The notes below the pieces were generated by a model that saw only the letters and a list, made by a program, of their open reading frames with translations, ran no database searches and was not told the origin of the DNA. A DNA stretch of 64,000 nucleotides from Hyphomonas sp. CY54-11-8 (GTDB taxonomy: Bacteria > Pseudomonadota > Alphaproteobacteria > Caulobacterales > Hyphomonadaceae): NCBI RefSeq assembly GCF_000682735.1, contig NZ_AWFD01000033.1, positions 186,001 through 250,000 on the forward strand, given 5' to 3'. The position numbers were made by a program, and so were the translations under genes. How positions within the stretch are numbered: position 1 is the stretch's first letter; every line of letters begins with the position of its first letter. Shown here in pieces: positions 35,717 through 43,664 of the stretch.

Positions 35717-36483
35717 GGCACCCTCCGCGCCGCAATTTCTGCCGCCCGGGCCTTGTCCGCCTTGATATCGCGGCGTGTACGAACCAATTGCCATCCGCGC
35801 CGTCCCAGGTACCAGACCGGGGCAGAAAGCATGTGAACCAGACGCGTGAACGGGAACACCAAAAAGATGGTCAGACCAATAATCAAATGCGCTTTGAAGA
35901 CCCAATGTACATCCGAGATATAGTCGGCTGAACCTGGCTGGAAAGTGAATATACCTTGCGCCCAGCTCATGAACTTGACCATTTCCGAGCCATCGAGATG
36001 CTGCGCCGAGAGCGGGATCGTGGACAGGCCGAGCGCGAGCTGCACAGTCAGGAGCGCAAGGATCGCCGTGTCGCCAAAACTGGATGTTGCGCGGATGCGC
36101 GGGTCGAAAAGACGCCGGTGCAGAAGGATCAGCGCACCAATAATAGCACAGCCTCCGGCAGCTCCACCCGCGACCATTGCAAGAACCTGCTTGGCGCCGT
36201 GACTGATACCGAGTGCATCGAACACCGCGATCGGCGTCAGGAGACCGACAAAGTGTCCCCCGAATATCACCAGCACACCGACATGGAAGAGTACGGAACC
36301 GGTCACCAGCTGCCTGCGGCGCAGAAGCTGCGACGATCCCGAGCGCCATGTGTAAGGCTCACGGTCAAAGCGGAGCACTGACCCGATCGCCAGGACAGCA
36401 AGTGCGATATAGGGGTAATAGCCAAACATGGCCTGGTCGAACCAGCTGGCGCTGGCAATTGTACTCACATGTTCCTGAGCCAT
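35713..36483 (-). CDS. narI: Respiratory nitrate reductase gamma subunit NarI
   Basis: The 256-residue membrane subunit carries two b-type hemes and oxidises quinol. About five hydrophobic segments are visible, with candidate heme histidines in SVLFHVGVLVIFGGHFVG and VFKAHLIIGLTIFLVFPFTRLVHMLS. It is separated from narJ by a complete porin gene, unlike the usual contiguous narGHJI order. Confidence 0.94.
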   Translation of the reverse strand: MAQEHVSTIASASWFDQAMFGYYPYIALAVLAIGSVLRFDREPYTWRSGSSQLLRRRQLVTGSVLFHVGVLVIFGGHFVGLLTPIAVFDALGISHGAKQVLAMVAGGAAGGCAIIGALILLHRRLFDPRIRATSSFGDTAILALLTVQLALGLSTIPLSAQHLDGSEMVKFMSWAQGIFTFQPGSADYISDVHWVFKAHLIIGLTIFLVFPFTRLVHMLSAPVWYLGRRGWQLVRTRRDIKADKARAAEIAARRVP

Positions 36484-36508
36484 GACTGGCCTCCTTTACA
36501 AGGGGTGG

Positions 36509-37708
36509 CTAGAAGCGCGTTTCCAATGCCACCCAGAATTTTGTCCTGTCCGCAGGCCCATTGTCTGAGCCACTGAAAACAGCTCCTTTGGCTTCAAAAG
36601 TGAGCCAGCCATTGATCGGCACACGAAAGACCGCATCAAATTCTGATCCATAGGACAGATCGCCATTGTCGCTGTCGAAATCATGGTAAAAGACCGCCCA
36701 GCTCGCTGGCTTGGCCCCATCGATCAATCCGACCCCAGCGCCCTTCAGTCCCAGGCTGGAATCGCGAACGCCTGCGGCGGGCGTGTTGAGGAATACATCC
36801 GCCCACCCCTGAAAGGCATGCAAGGTAGCCAGCGGGGTTGCAAATCCACGTCCACCGGCGCCTTCGAGGATTTCAACACCGCCAATGAGTGTGAGATCAT
36901 TTCTTGCGAAACTCGCGCCATAGGATTGATAGCCGAGGTCTTGCGCTGGACCTCTTCCGTGATATTCGCTCTGCTGCCCAAACCGGGCATTCAGACCGAA
37001 CCTGCCTGCCTCCAGTTTCCAGGAGTCGGACCAACCAAGCACCAGCGTCTGTCCGGAGGCAGCGGCCGATTCATCGAAATCGAGAAACAATCCGGTCGCC
37101 ACGAAGTCGCCAAGCGCCGTCGTAACGCCAGCACGTACCAGATGGGAATCGCTTTCGAACTCCCCGACAGGACTCTCGTCGCCAAAAATGCGATGCACCT
37201 TGTCGATATACACATAGTCCAGACTGACATTCTGGAAGCCTGCAAAGCCAAACCGGACAGCATCGAAAGTCTGCTCATTCTGACGGAACCCCACATTGCC
37301 GACAAAACGGGCATCATCGAAAATGATCCTCTGGCGGCCCAGTGTGGCGTTCCCCGCTTCGCCTTTCCAGCTGACCTGCAGGCGGTTCAGTTCGAATGCT
37401 TCAGGATCCGCGATCACCGCCTTTCCAGGTATTGTATCCACCGTATCGGAAAAGTCGTTGGTAATGTGCCCGACGGCTTCGCCTTCGACCAGCGCGCTCC
37501 ATCCGTTGCCGAAATTCGCGTCAAGCCCGAACCGGCCCGCAAGAGTCAGGGCCAGCGTGCTGTCGAGACCGTCCTGATCGACCTGCTCCGCGCGAAGCCG
37601 GAGATCCAGAATCGGTTTGACAATTTGCCCGGTCTCCTGCGCCTGTGCCGGGGCAACCAGCGCCATGACAGCCAGCGCAGGGAGACAGGCTGAAAGACCG
37701 CGTATCAT
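36509..37708 (-). CDS. Outer-membrane porin-like protein (copy 2) inserted between narJ and narI
   Basis: The 399-residue protein has a signal peptide (LSACLPALAVMALVAPAQA) and ends FWVALETRF, an outer-membrane barrel signature. It is clearly homologous to the protein at 4066-5307: shared blocks include LGRQRIIFDDARFVGNVGFR, NEQTFDAVRFGFAG and TPLATLHAFQGWADVF. Its ATG overlaps the narJ stop by four bases, so it is an integral part of the operon. A nitrate or nitrite channel for respiration is the simplest reading, by inference. Confidence 0.85.
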   Translation of the reverse strand: MIRGLSACLPALAVMALVAPAQAQETGQIVKPILDLRLRAEQVDQDGLDSTLALTLAGRFGLDANFGNGWSALVEGEAVGHITNDFSDTVDTIPGKAVIADPEAFELNRLQVSWKGEAGNATLGRQRIIFDDARFVGNVGFRQNEQTFDAVRFGFAGFQNVSLDYVYIDKVHRIFGDESPVGEFESDSHLVRAGVTTALGDFVATGLFLDFDESAAASGQTLVLGWSDSWKLEAGRFGLNARFGQQSEYHGRGPAQDLGYQSYGASFARNDLTLIGGVEILEGAGGRGFATPLATLHAFQGWADVFLNTPAAGVRDSSLGLKGAGVGLIDGAKPASWAVFYHDFDSDNGDLSYGSEFDAVFRVPINGWLTFEAKGAVFSGSDNGPADRTKFWVALETRF

Positions 37709-38388
37709 TGCCTCGTTCCCTGCATCGTGTTGAGCATGGCCTGCGCCTTTGGACAGCCATCCTTTTCCGGTCCGGGACCGAAGGTCACAGCTTCCTCCTC
37801 CCAGGCCTTGTCCAATGCCTCCAAATCACTGGGGTCATCGTCCTTGATCGCAAGCAGGCTCTCCACAGCAGCCTGATCAGCGGGGCGGTCTGATACTGCC
37901 AGCAAGGCCCCGAATACGGCCCGGTAGGGACTGCGCCGCTTTTTGAGACGTTCGGCGATCGCTTCGAGAACATGTGCAGCTTCACCGATAAGCGAGGCAG
38001 CATCTGGTTCGGGCAGGATCGAGAGAAATTCGAGGAACACCGGAAGATAGTCCGGCAGGTCGCTGACCTCCATTTCCAGGCCATGAGTCCGGTACAGCTC
38101 GACCAGTCCGACCATGGCAGGCCCGCGCTCCCGGCTTTCGCCGTGAACGTGCTCATACAGATGTAGCGATACGCTCCGTGTTCTGTCGAACAAATCCACA
38201 TAGGCTGCCTGGACGGCATACAGATCGTGGCTAGCGATATGGTCAGCCAGCTTGCCGAGTGAATTTACGATACGTTCCGGCACGAGACCTTCCTGCCGAA
38301 CCACATCTACGCACAATCTTGATTCTGCCTGGAGCTGTGCCTCGGGATATGACAGGAGGCGGGAGAGCGCTCGGTAAGTCTTTGCCAT
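37705..38388 (-). CDS. narJ: Nitrate reductase assembly chaperone NarJ
   Basis: The 227-residue protein matches NarJ: TYRALSRLLSYPEAQL at the start, YVDLFDRTRSVSLHLYEHVHGESRERG near residue 65 (the conserved core), and LPDYLPVFLEFLSILPE near residue 112. It guides cofactor insertion into NarG and attachment of NarGH to NarI. It lies three bases after narH and overlaps the porin start. Confidence 0.94.
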   Translation of the reverse strand: MAKTYRALSRLLSYPEAQLQAESRLCVDVVRQEGLVPERIVNSLGKLADHIASHDLYAVQAAYVDLFDRTRSVSLHLYEHVHGESRERGPAMVGLVELYRTHGLEMEVSDLPDYLPVFLEFLSILPEPDAASLIGEAAHVLEAIAERLKKRRSPYRAVFGALLAVSDRPADQAAVESLLAIKDDDPSDLEALDKAWEEEAVTFGPGPEKDGCPKAQAMLNTMQGTRQ

Positions 38389-38391
38389 TGG

Positions 38392-39921
38392 TCAGATCTC
38401 CATGGGTGTCTTGGTTTTTGCACGCGGACGCTTGTCCTTGCCGAACAAGCCCAGTTCCGTCCGCCCGCCTGAACAATCATTCCCGAAGGTGAAACCGCAT
38501 CCCCCCCGGAGTCCGTATGCGTCCTCGCTGGTTTCACGGTGGGTGGTCGGGATAACGAACCGGTCCTCATAATTGGCGATCGCCATATAACGGTACATTT
38601 CGTCGACCTGGGCGGCACTCAGCCCGACGCGCTCTGCCGTCGGATGGTCGATGACGCCCTCGACCGACTTGGCGCGCATGTATTTGCGCATCGCCATCAT
38701 CCGTTCGAGCGCAGCGACGATGGGCTCTTCCTTGCCTGCCGTCAGGAGGTTCGCAAGGTAGCGAACCGGGATCCGCATCGATGAGACCTCCGGCATGTCC
38801 GCGTCGCTTTCCAGCGCCCCGGCGGCAAGCGCCGACTGAATCGGCGACAGTGGCGGGACATACCAGACCATCGGCAATGTCCGATATTCAGGATGGAGTG
38901 GAAAGGCGACCTTCCACTCCATCGCCATCTTGTACACCGGGCTTTGCTGTGCTGCCCTGAGCCAGGCGTCCGGGACGCCGTCAGCACGGGCCTGCTCGAT
39001 GACTTCGGGATCATTGGGATCCAGGAAGACATCGAGTTGAGCCTGGTACAGGTCCTGCTCATCCGGCGTACTGGCCGCCGCCTCGATCCTGTCCGCATCA
39101 TAGAGCAGCACGCCCAGATAGCGGATGCGCCCGACACACGTTTCCGAACACACGGTTGGCTGGCCAACTTCCATGCGCGGGTAGCAGAATGTGCATTTCT
39201 CCGACTTTCCGCTCTCCCAATTGTAATAGACCTTTTTGTAGGGACAGGCCGACACACACATCCGCCAGCCGCGGCACTTGTCCTGGTCGATGAGGACGAT
39301 GCCGTCTTCCTCGCGCTTGTAGATTGCTCCGGAAGGGCAAGCCGCCACGCAGGTCGGATTGAGGCAATGCTCGCACAGGCGTGGCAAGTACATCATGAAG
39401 GTTTCTTCAAAAGCGCCGTAGATCGCCTTTTCTACCCCTTCGAAATTGTAGTCCTGGCTTCGCTTTTCGAACTCGCCTCCAAGAATTTCCTCCCAGTTCG
39501 GTCCCCATTTGATCTTCTCCATGCGTTCGCCGGAAATTTTCGAATGCGGCCGCGCGGTTGGAAAGGCCTTCATTTCCGGTGCGGTCTGGAGATGGGCATA
39601 GTCGAAGTCGAACGGTTCGTAATAATCGTCAATCTCCGGCAGGTCCGGATTGGCGAAGATCTTGGCAAGGATCCGCCACTTTGCGCCCATCCTGGGTTCG
39701 ATCCGGCCATTCTTCTTGCGCCGCCACCCCCCGTTCCACCGCTTCTGGTTCTCCCAGTCTTTGGGAAAGCCGATGCCGGGCTTGGTCTCGACATTGTTGA
39801 ACCAGGCATATTCAACGCCTTCCCGGCTGGTCCAGACATTCTTGCAGGTCACCGAGCAGGTGTGACACCCGATGCATTTGTCCAGATTGAGGACCATACC
39901 TATCTGTGCACGGATTTTCAT
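38392..39921 (-). CDS. narH: Respiratory nitrate reductase beta subunit NarH
   Basis: The 509-residue iron-sulfur subunit relays electrons from NarI to NarG. The N-terminus reads KIRAQIGMVLNLDKCIGCHTC; a second cluster group is CEHCLNPTCVAACPSG and a third is CRGWRMCVSACPYKK, whose tryptophan marks the [3Fe-4S] site. The ATG at 39921 overlaps the narG stop (ATGA); the longer frame to 39960 is rejected. It lacks a signal peptide. Confidence 0.96.
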   Translation of the reverse strand: MKIRAQIGMVLNLDKCIGCHTCSVTCKNVWTSREGVEYAWFNNVETKPGIGFPKDWENQKRWNGGWRRKKNGRIEPRMGAKWRILAKIFANPDLPEIDDYYEPFDFDYAHLQTAPEMKAFPTARPHSKISGERMEKIKWGPNWEEILGGEFEKRSQDYNFEGVEKAIYGAFEETFMMYLPRLCEHCLNPTCVAACPSGAIYKREEDGIVLIDQDKCRGWRMCVSACPYKKVYYNWESGKSEKCTFCYPRMEVGQPTVCSETCVGRIRYLGVLLYDADRIEAAASTPDEQDLYQAQLDVFLDPNDPEVIEQARADGVPDAWLRAAQQSPVYKMAMEWKVAFPLHPEYRTLPMVWYVPPLSPIQSALAAGALESDADMPEVSSMRIPVRYLANLLTAGKEEPIVAALERMMAMRKYMRAKSVEGVIDHPTAERVGLSAAQVDEMYRYMAIANYEDRFVIPTTHRETSEDAYGLRGGCGFTFGNDCSGGRTELGLFGKDKRPRAKTKTPMEI

Positions 39922-42900
39922 TTTGAGCCCTCCAGTTGAGCAGCCGGAGTATCCAGCCAATCGACATTGTTCATCTTCCGGAGAATGATGAATTCGTCGC
40001 GATTGGACCCGACCGTGCCATAATAATTGAAGCCGTACGAAAGCTGGGCATATCCGCCGATCATATGTGTGGGCTTGAGGATCGCGCGGGTGACGGAGTT
40101 GTGGATGCCACCCCGCTTGCCAGTGATTTCGGATCCCGGCGTGTTCACGATTTTCTCCTGCGCGTGATACATGAAGATGGTACCTTCACGGATCCGCTGG
40201 GAAACGACCGCCCGAGCCGTCAATGCCCCGTTGGCGTTGAAGACCTCGACCCAGTCATTGTCGACGATCCCCGCCCGCTGCGCATCTACTTCCGACACCC
40301 ACACGACCGGACCGCCGCGATTGAGCGTCAGCATCAGGAGGTTGTCGGTATAGGTCGAATGAATGCCCCATTTCTGGTGCGGAGTAATGAAATTGAGCGT
40401 GATTTCGGGATTGCCATTTGGCTTGGCTCCCTTGACATGCAATGTCTTCAGGTCAACCGGCGGTTTGTACACGACCAATGACTCGCCGAACGCCCGCATC
40501 CAGTCGTGATCCTGATACAGCTGCTGGCGGCCCGTTAGCGTACGCCACGGAATCAGTTCGTGGACGTTGGTGTATCCCGCATTATAGCTGACATGCTCGC
40601 TCTCGATGCCGGACCAGATCGGCGAAGTGATGATCTTGCGCGGTTGCGCGACGATATCACGGAAGCGGATTTTTTCGTCTTCCTTTGGACGGGCAAGATG
40701 GGTGTGTTCACGCCCGGTTTGATGTTCCAGCGCCTCCCAGGCCTTGACGGCGACCTCCCCATTGGTCTCCGGCGCCAGCATGAGGATCGTTTCACACGCA
40801 TCTATATCGGTTTCGATTTTCGGGCGGCCTTTCGCCGCTGTCTCATCGAGCACTTTCCCATTCAGCGAAGCGAGCTTCTCTACCTCGTGCCCGGTCTTCC
40901 ATCCCAGCCCTTTGCCGCCATTACCGAGCGTATCCATGAGCGGACCGAGCGAGGTGAATTTCGCATAAACCTGGGAATAATCGCGCGTGACCGGTACAAC
41001 GGTCGGCATGGTCTTGCCGGGCACCGGGTCACACTCGTCCTTGTACCAGTCCTTCACGCCATGCGTCTGTGCCATTTCTCCAGCGCTGTCATGCTGGATG
41101 GGGCTGAGAACGACATCCGTTTCCACACCCAGCACTTCAGGGGCGACTTCAGAGAATGTTTTCGCAATGCCTTTGAAAATGTCCCAATCCGTGCGGCTCT
41201 CCCAGGCCGGATCCACCGCAGCCCCCAATGGATGGATAAAGGGGTGCATATCGGACGTGTTGAGATCATTCTTCTCGTACCAGGTCGCGGTCGGCAACAC
41301 GATATCGGAGTAAACAGCCGTCGTGGACATGCGGAAATCAATGCAGACGAGCAGGTCAAGCTTTCCCCTTGGCGCTTCGTCACGCCAGGTCACATCCCGC
41401 GGCTTGTCCTGGCCCATTTCACCGAGGTCCTTGCCTTGGACGCCATGGTCCGTTCCCAACAGGTGTTTCAGGAAGTATTCGTGCCCTTTGCCGGAAGACC
41501 CGAGCAGGTTGGAGCGCCAGACAAACATGTTGCGAGGCCAGTTGTGGGGATCGTCCGGGTCCATGCAGGACATTTCCAGCTCACCCGATTTCAGCGCCTG
41601 AGCGACATAATCCTTGGCGTCCAGGCCTGCAGCATCAGCCTGTTTCGCAACGTTTAGCGGATTTGTCTTCAGTGCAGGGGCCGAAGGAAGCCACCCCATG
41701 CGCTCAGCCTTCGCGTTATAGTCGATGAAACTTCCGGCCCAGTCTCCTGCTTCGGCAGTTGGCGACAGAATTTCACCGACAGGGACAGTTTCGTAACGCC
41801 ACTGATCGGTATGAGCATAGAAGAACGACGTCGAATTCTGCTGTCGCGGCGGCCGGACCCAGTCTGTTGCAAATGCCAGAGGCGCCCATCCGGTCTGGGG
41901 GCGAAGCTTTTCCTGCCCGACATAATGTGACCAACCGCCACCGGATTGCCCGATACAGCCGCAAAGGATGAGCATGTTCATCACGGCGCGGTAGTTCATG
42001 TCCATATGATACCAGTGGTTCATACCGGCACCGATGATCACCATGGACTTGCCATTCGTCTTCTCGGCATTGGTAGCAAACCCCCGTGCCGTTGCGATGA
42101 TATCGTCACGGGGAACCGAGGTGATGGCTTCCGCCCAGGCCGGCGTGTACGGCGTCATGTCATCATAGGAACCGGCAAGGTGTTCTCCGCCATACCCCTG
42201 ATCGACGCCATAGTTTGCCATGAGCAGGTCATAGACACAGGCAACCAGCGTTTCAGTCCCGTCCGCCAGTTTCATTTTCCTGACCGGGACATTCCGGATG
42301 AGCACATCCGGATGATCGGTGGACGCAAATCCGTTGGAGGCCGTATTGGCAAAATAAGGGAAGCGGACCCTTGCCACCTCGTCTTCGGCGCCTTTCAGGC
42401 CAAGACGGAGTTTCGTGTCGGCACCGCCGCTCTCCTTCTCCTCCAGGTTCCACTTGCCCTTGTCACCCCACCGGAAGCCAATGGAGCCATTCGGCACCAC
42501 GACCTTGCCGGTCGTCTCGTCGATCCCGACGGTCTTCCAGTCGGGATTGGCATCTTCGCCGAGGGATCTGTCAAAGTCGGAGGCACGCAGCAGGCGTTCC
42601 GGCACGTATCCGTCTTCCTGCGGCACCAAACGGACCAGCAGTGGAAGATCTGTGTACTGGCGCACATAGTCGCGGAAATACGGCACTTCCCTGTCGCGGT
42701 GATACTCGGTCAGAATGACATGGCCAAAGGCCATGCCGAGGGCAGCGTCGGTGCCCTGCTTGGCGGCCAGCCAGAGGTCGGAGAATTTCGAGGCTTCCGA
42801 ATAATCCGGGCAGATCACGACAGACTTGACGCCCTTGTAGCGCGCCTCGGTATAGAAGTGTGCATCCGGTGTGCGAGTCTGGGGAACGTTGGACCCCCAG

Positions 42901-43652
42901 AGGATCAGGAAGTTGGAATTGTACCAGTCGGCACTCTCTGCAACGTCAGTTTGCTCTCCCCATGTCTGCGGGCTGGCGGGTGGCAGGTCGCAATACCAGT
43001 CATAGAAAGAGCCCGTCACGCCACCGATGAGCTGCAGGTAACGCGCACCGGCGGCGTAGGACACCATCGACATGGCAGGGATCGGCGAGAACCCGAACAC
43101 GCGGTCCGGCCCCCATTGTTTGACCGTGTGCGCGTTGGCTGCAGCGATGATCTCATTGACTTCTTCCCATTTCGCCCGGACGAAGCCACCCATGCCGCGT
43201 TTGGATGTATAATCATCCCGTTTGACGGGATCATCCTGAATGGATTTCCACGCGGCGACAGGCGTCAGGGTCTTGCGGGCCCTACGCCAGGCTTTCAACA
43301 GGCGCGCCCGGATCAACGGATATTTCACGCGGTTGGCCGAATAGAGATACCAGCTATAGCTCGCCCCCCGCGCGCATCCACGCGGTTCGTGGTTGGGAAG
43401 ATCGTCGCGGGTTCTCGGATAGTCTGTCTGCTGTGTTTCCCAGGTGACAATCCCGCCTTTAACGTAGATTTTCCAGGAGCACGAGCCTGTGCAGTTCACA
43501 CCATGGGTTGAGCGCACGATCTTGTCGTGCCGCCACCGGTTCCTGTACGCCTCCTCCCAGGTCCGGTCCTCATCATTGAGCACCCCATGCTTGTCGGAGA
43601 ACGTCTCTGTTTGACGCCGGAAGAAGGTCAATCTGTCGAGTGTATGGCTCAT
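39918..43652 (-). CDS. narG: Respiratory nitrate reductase alpha subunit NarG
   Basis: The 1244-residue catalytic subunit contains molybdo-bis-MGD and the FS0 cluster. The cluster motif HGVNCTGSCSW (histidine ligand, near residue 50) and EPRGCARGASYSW follow the family. The Mo region contains ADWYNSNFLILWGSNVPQTRTPDAHF. Length equals that of membrane-bound NarG. AAAGGA precedes the ATG. It is transcribed behind the fused narK gene and ahead of narH. Confidence 0.97.
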   Translation of the reverse strand: MSHTLDRLTFFRRQTETFSDKHGVLNDEDRTWEEAYRNRWRHDKIVRSTHGVNCTGSCSWKIYVKGGIVTWETQQTDYPRTRDDLPNHEPRGCARGASYSWYLYSANRVKYPLIRARLLKAWRRARKTLTPVAAWKSIQDDPVKRDDYTSKRGMGGFVRAKWEEVNEIIAAANAHTVKQWGPDRVFGFSPIPAMSMVSYAAGARYLQLIGGVTGSFYDWYCDLPPASPQTWGEQTDVAESADWYNSNFLILWGSNVPQTRTPDAHFYTEARYKGVKSVVICPDYSEASKFSDLWLAAKQGTDAALGMAFGHVILTEYHRDREVPYFRDYVRQYTDLPLLVRLVPQEDGYVPERLLRASDFDRSLGEDANPDWKTVGIDETTGKVVVPNGSIGFRWGDKGKWNLEEKESGGADTKLRLGLKGAEDEVARVRFPYFANTASNGFASTDHPDVLIRNVPVRKMKLADGTETLVACVYDLLMANYGVDQGYGGEHLAGSYDDMTPYTPAWAEAITSVPRDDIIATARGFATNAEKTNGKSMVIIGAGMNHWYHMDMNYRAVMNMLILCGCIGQSGGGWSHYVGQEKLRPQTGWAPLAFATDWVRPPRQQNSTSFFYAHTDQWRYETVPVGEILSPTAEAGDWAGSFIDYNAKAERMGWLPSAPALKTNPLNVAKQADAAGLDAKDYVAQALKSGELEMSCMDPDDPHNWPRNMFVWRSNLLGSSGKGHEYFLKHLLGTDHGVQGKDLGEMGQDKPRDVTWRDEAPRGKLDLLVCIDFRMSTTAVYSDIVLPTATWYEKNDLNTSDMHPFIHPLGAAVDPAWESRTDWDIFKGIAKTFSEVAPEVLGVETDVVLSPIQHDSAGEMAQTHGVKDWYKDECDPVPGKTMPTVVPVTRDYSQVYAKFTSLGPLMDTLGNGGKGLGWKTGHEVEKLASLNGKVLDETAAKGRPKIETDIDACETILMLAPETNGEVAVKAWEALEHQTGREHTHLARPKEDEKIRFRDIVAQPRKIITSPIWSGIESEHVSYNAGYTNVHELIPWRTLTGRQQLYQDHDWMRAFGESLVVYKPPVDLKTLHVKGAKPNGNPEITLNFITPHQKWGIHSTYTDNLLMLTLNRGGPVVWVSEVDAQRAGIVDNDWVEVFNANGALTARAVVSQRIREGTIFMYHAQEKIVNTPGSEITGKRGGIHNSVTRAILKPTHMIGGYAQLSYGFNYYGTVGSNRDEFIILRKMNNVDWLDTPAAQLEGSK

Positions 43653-43664
43653 GGGACAATCCTT

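Noticed and set aside
35717-36349. Long N-terminal extension of the PPIase
   Set aside because: It is the shadow frame of narI, rich in Arg, Cys and Pro, while the ATG at 35716 overlaps the narI stop in typical coupled form.
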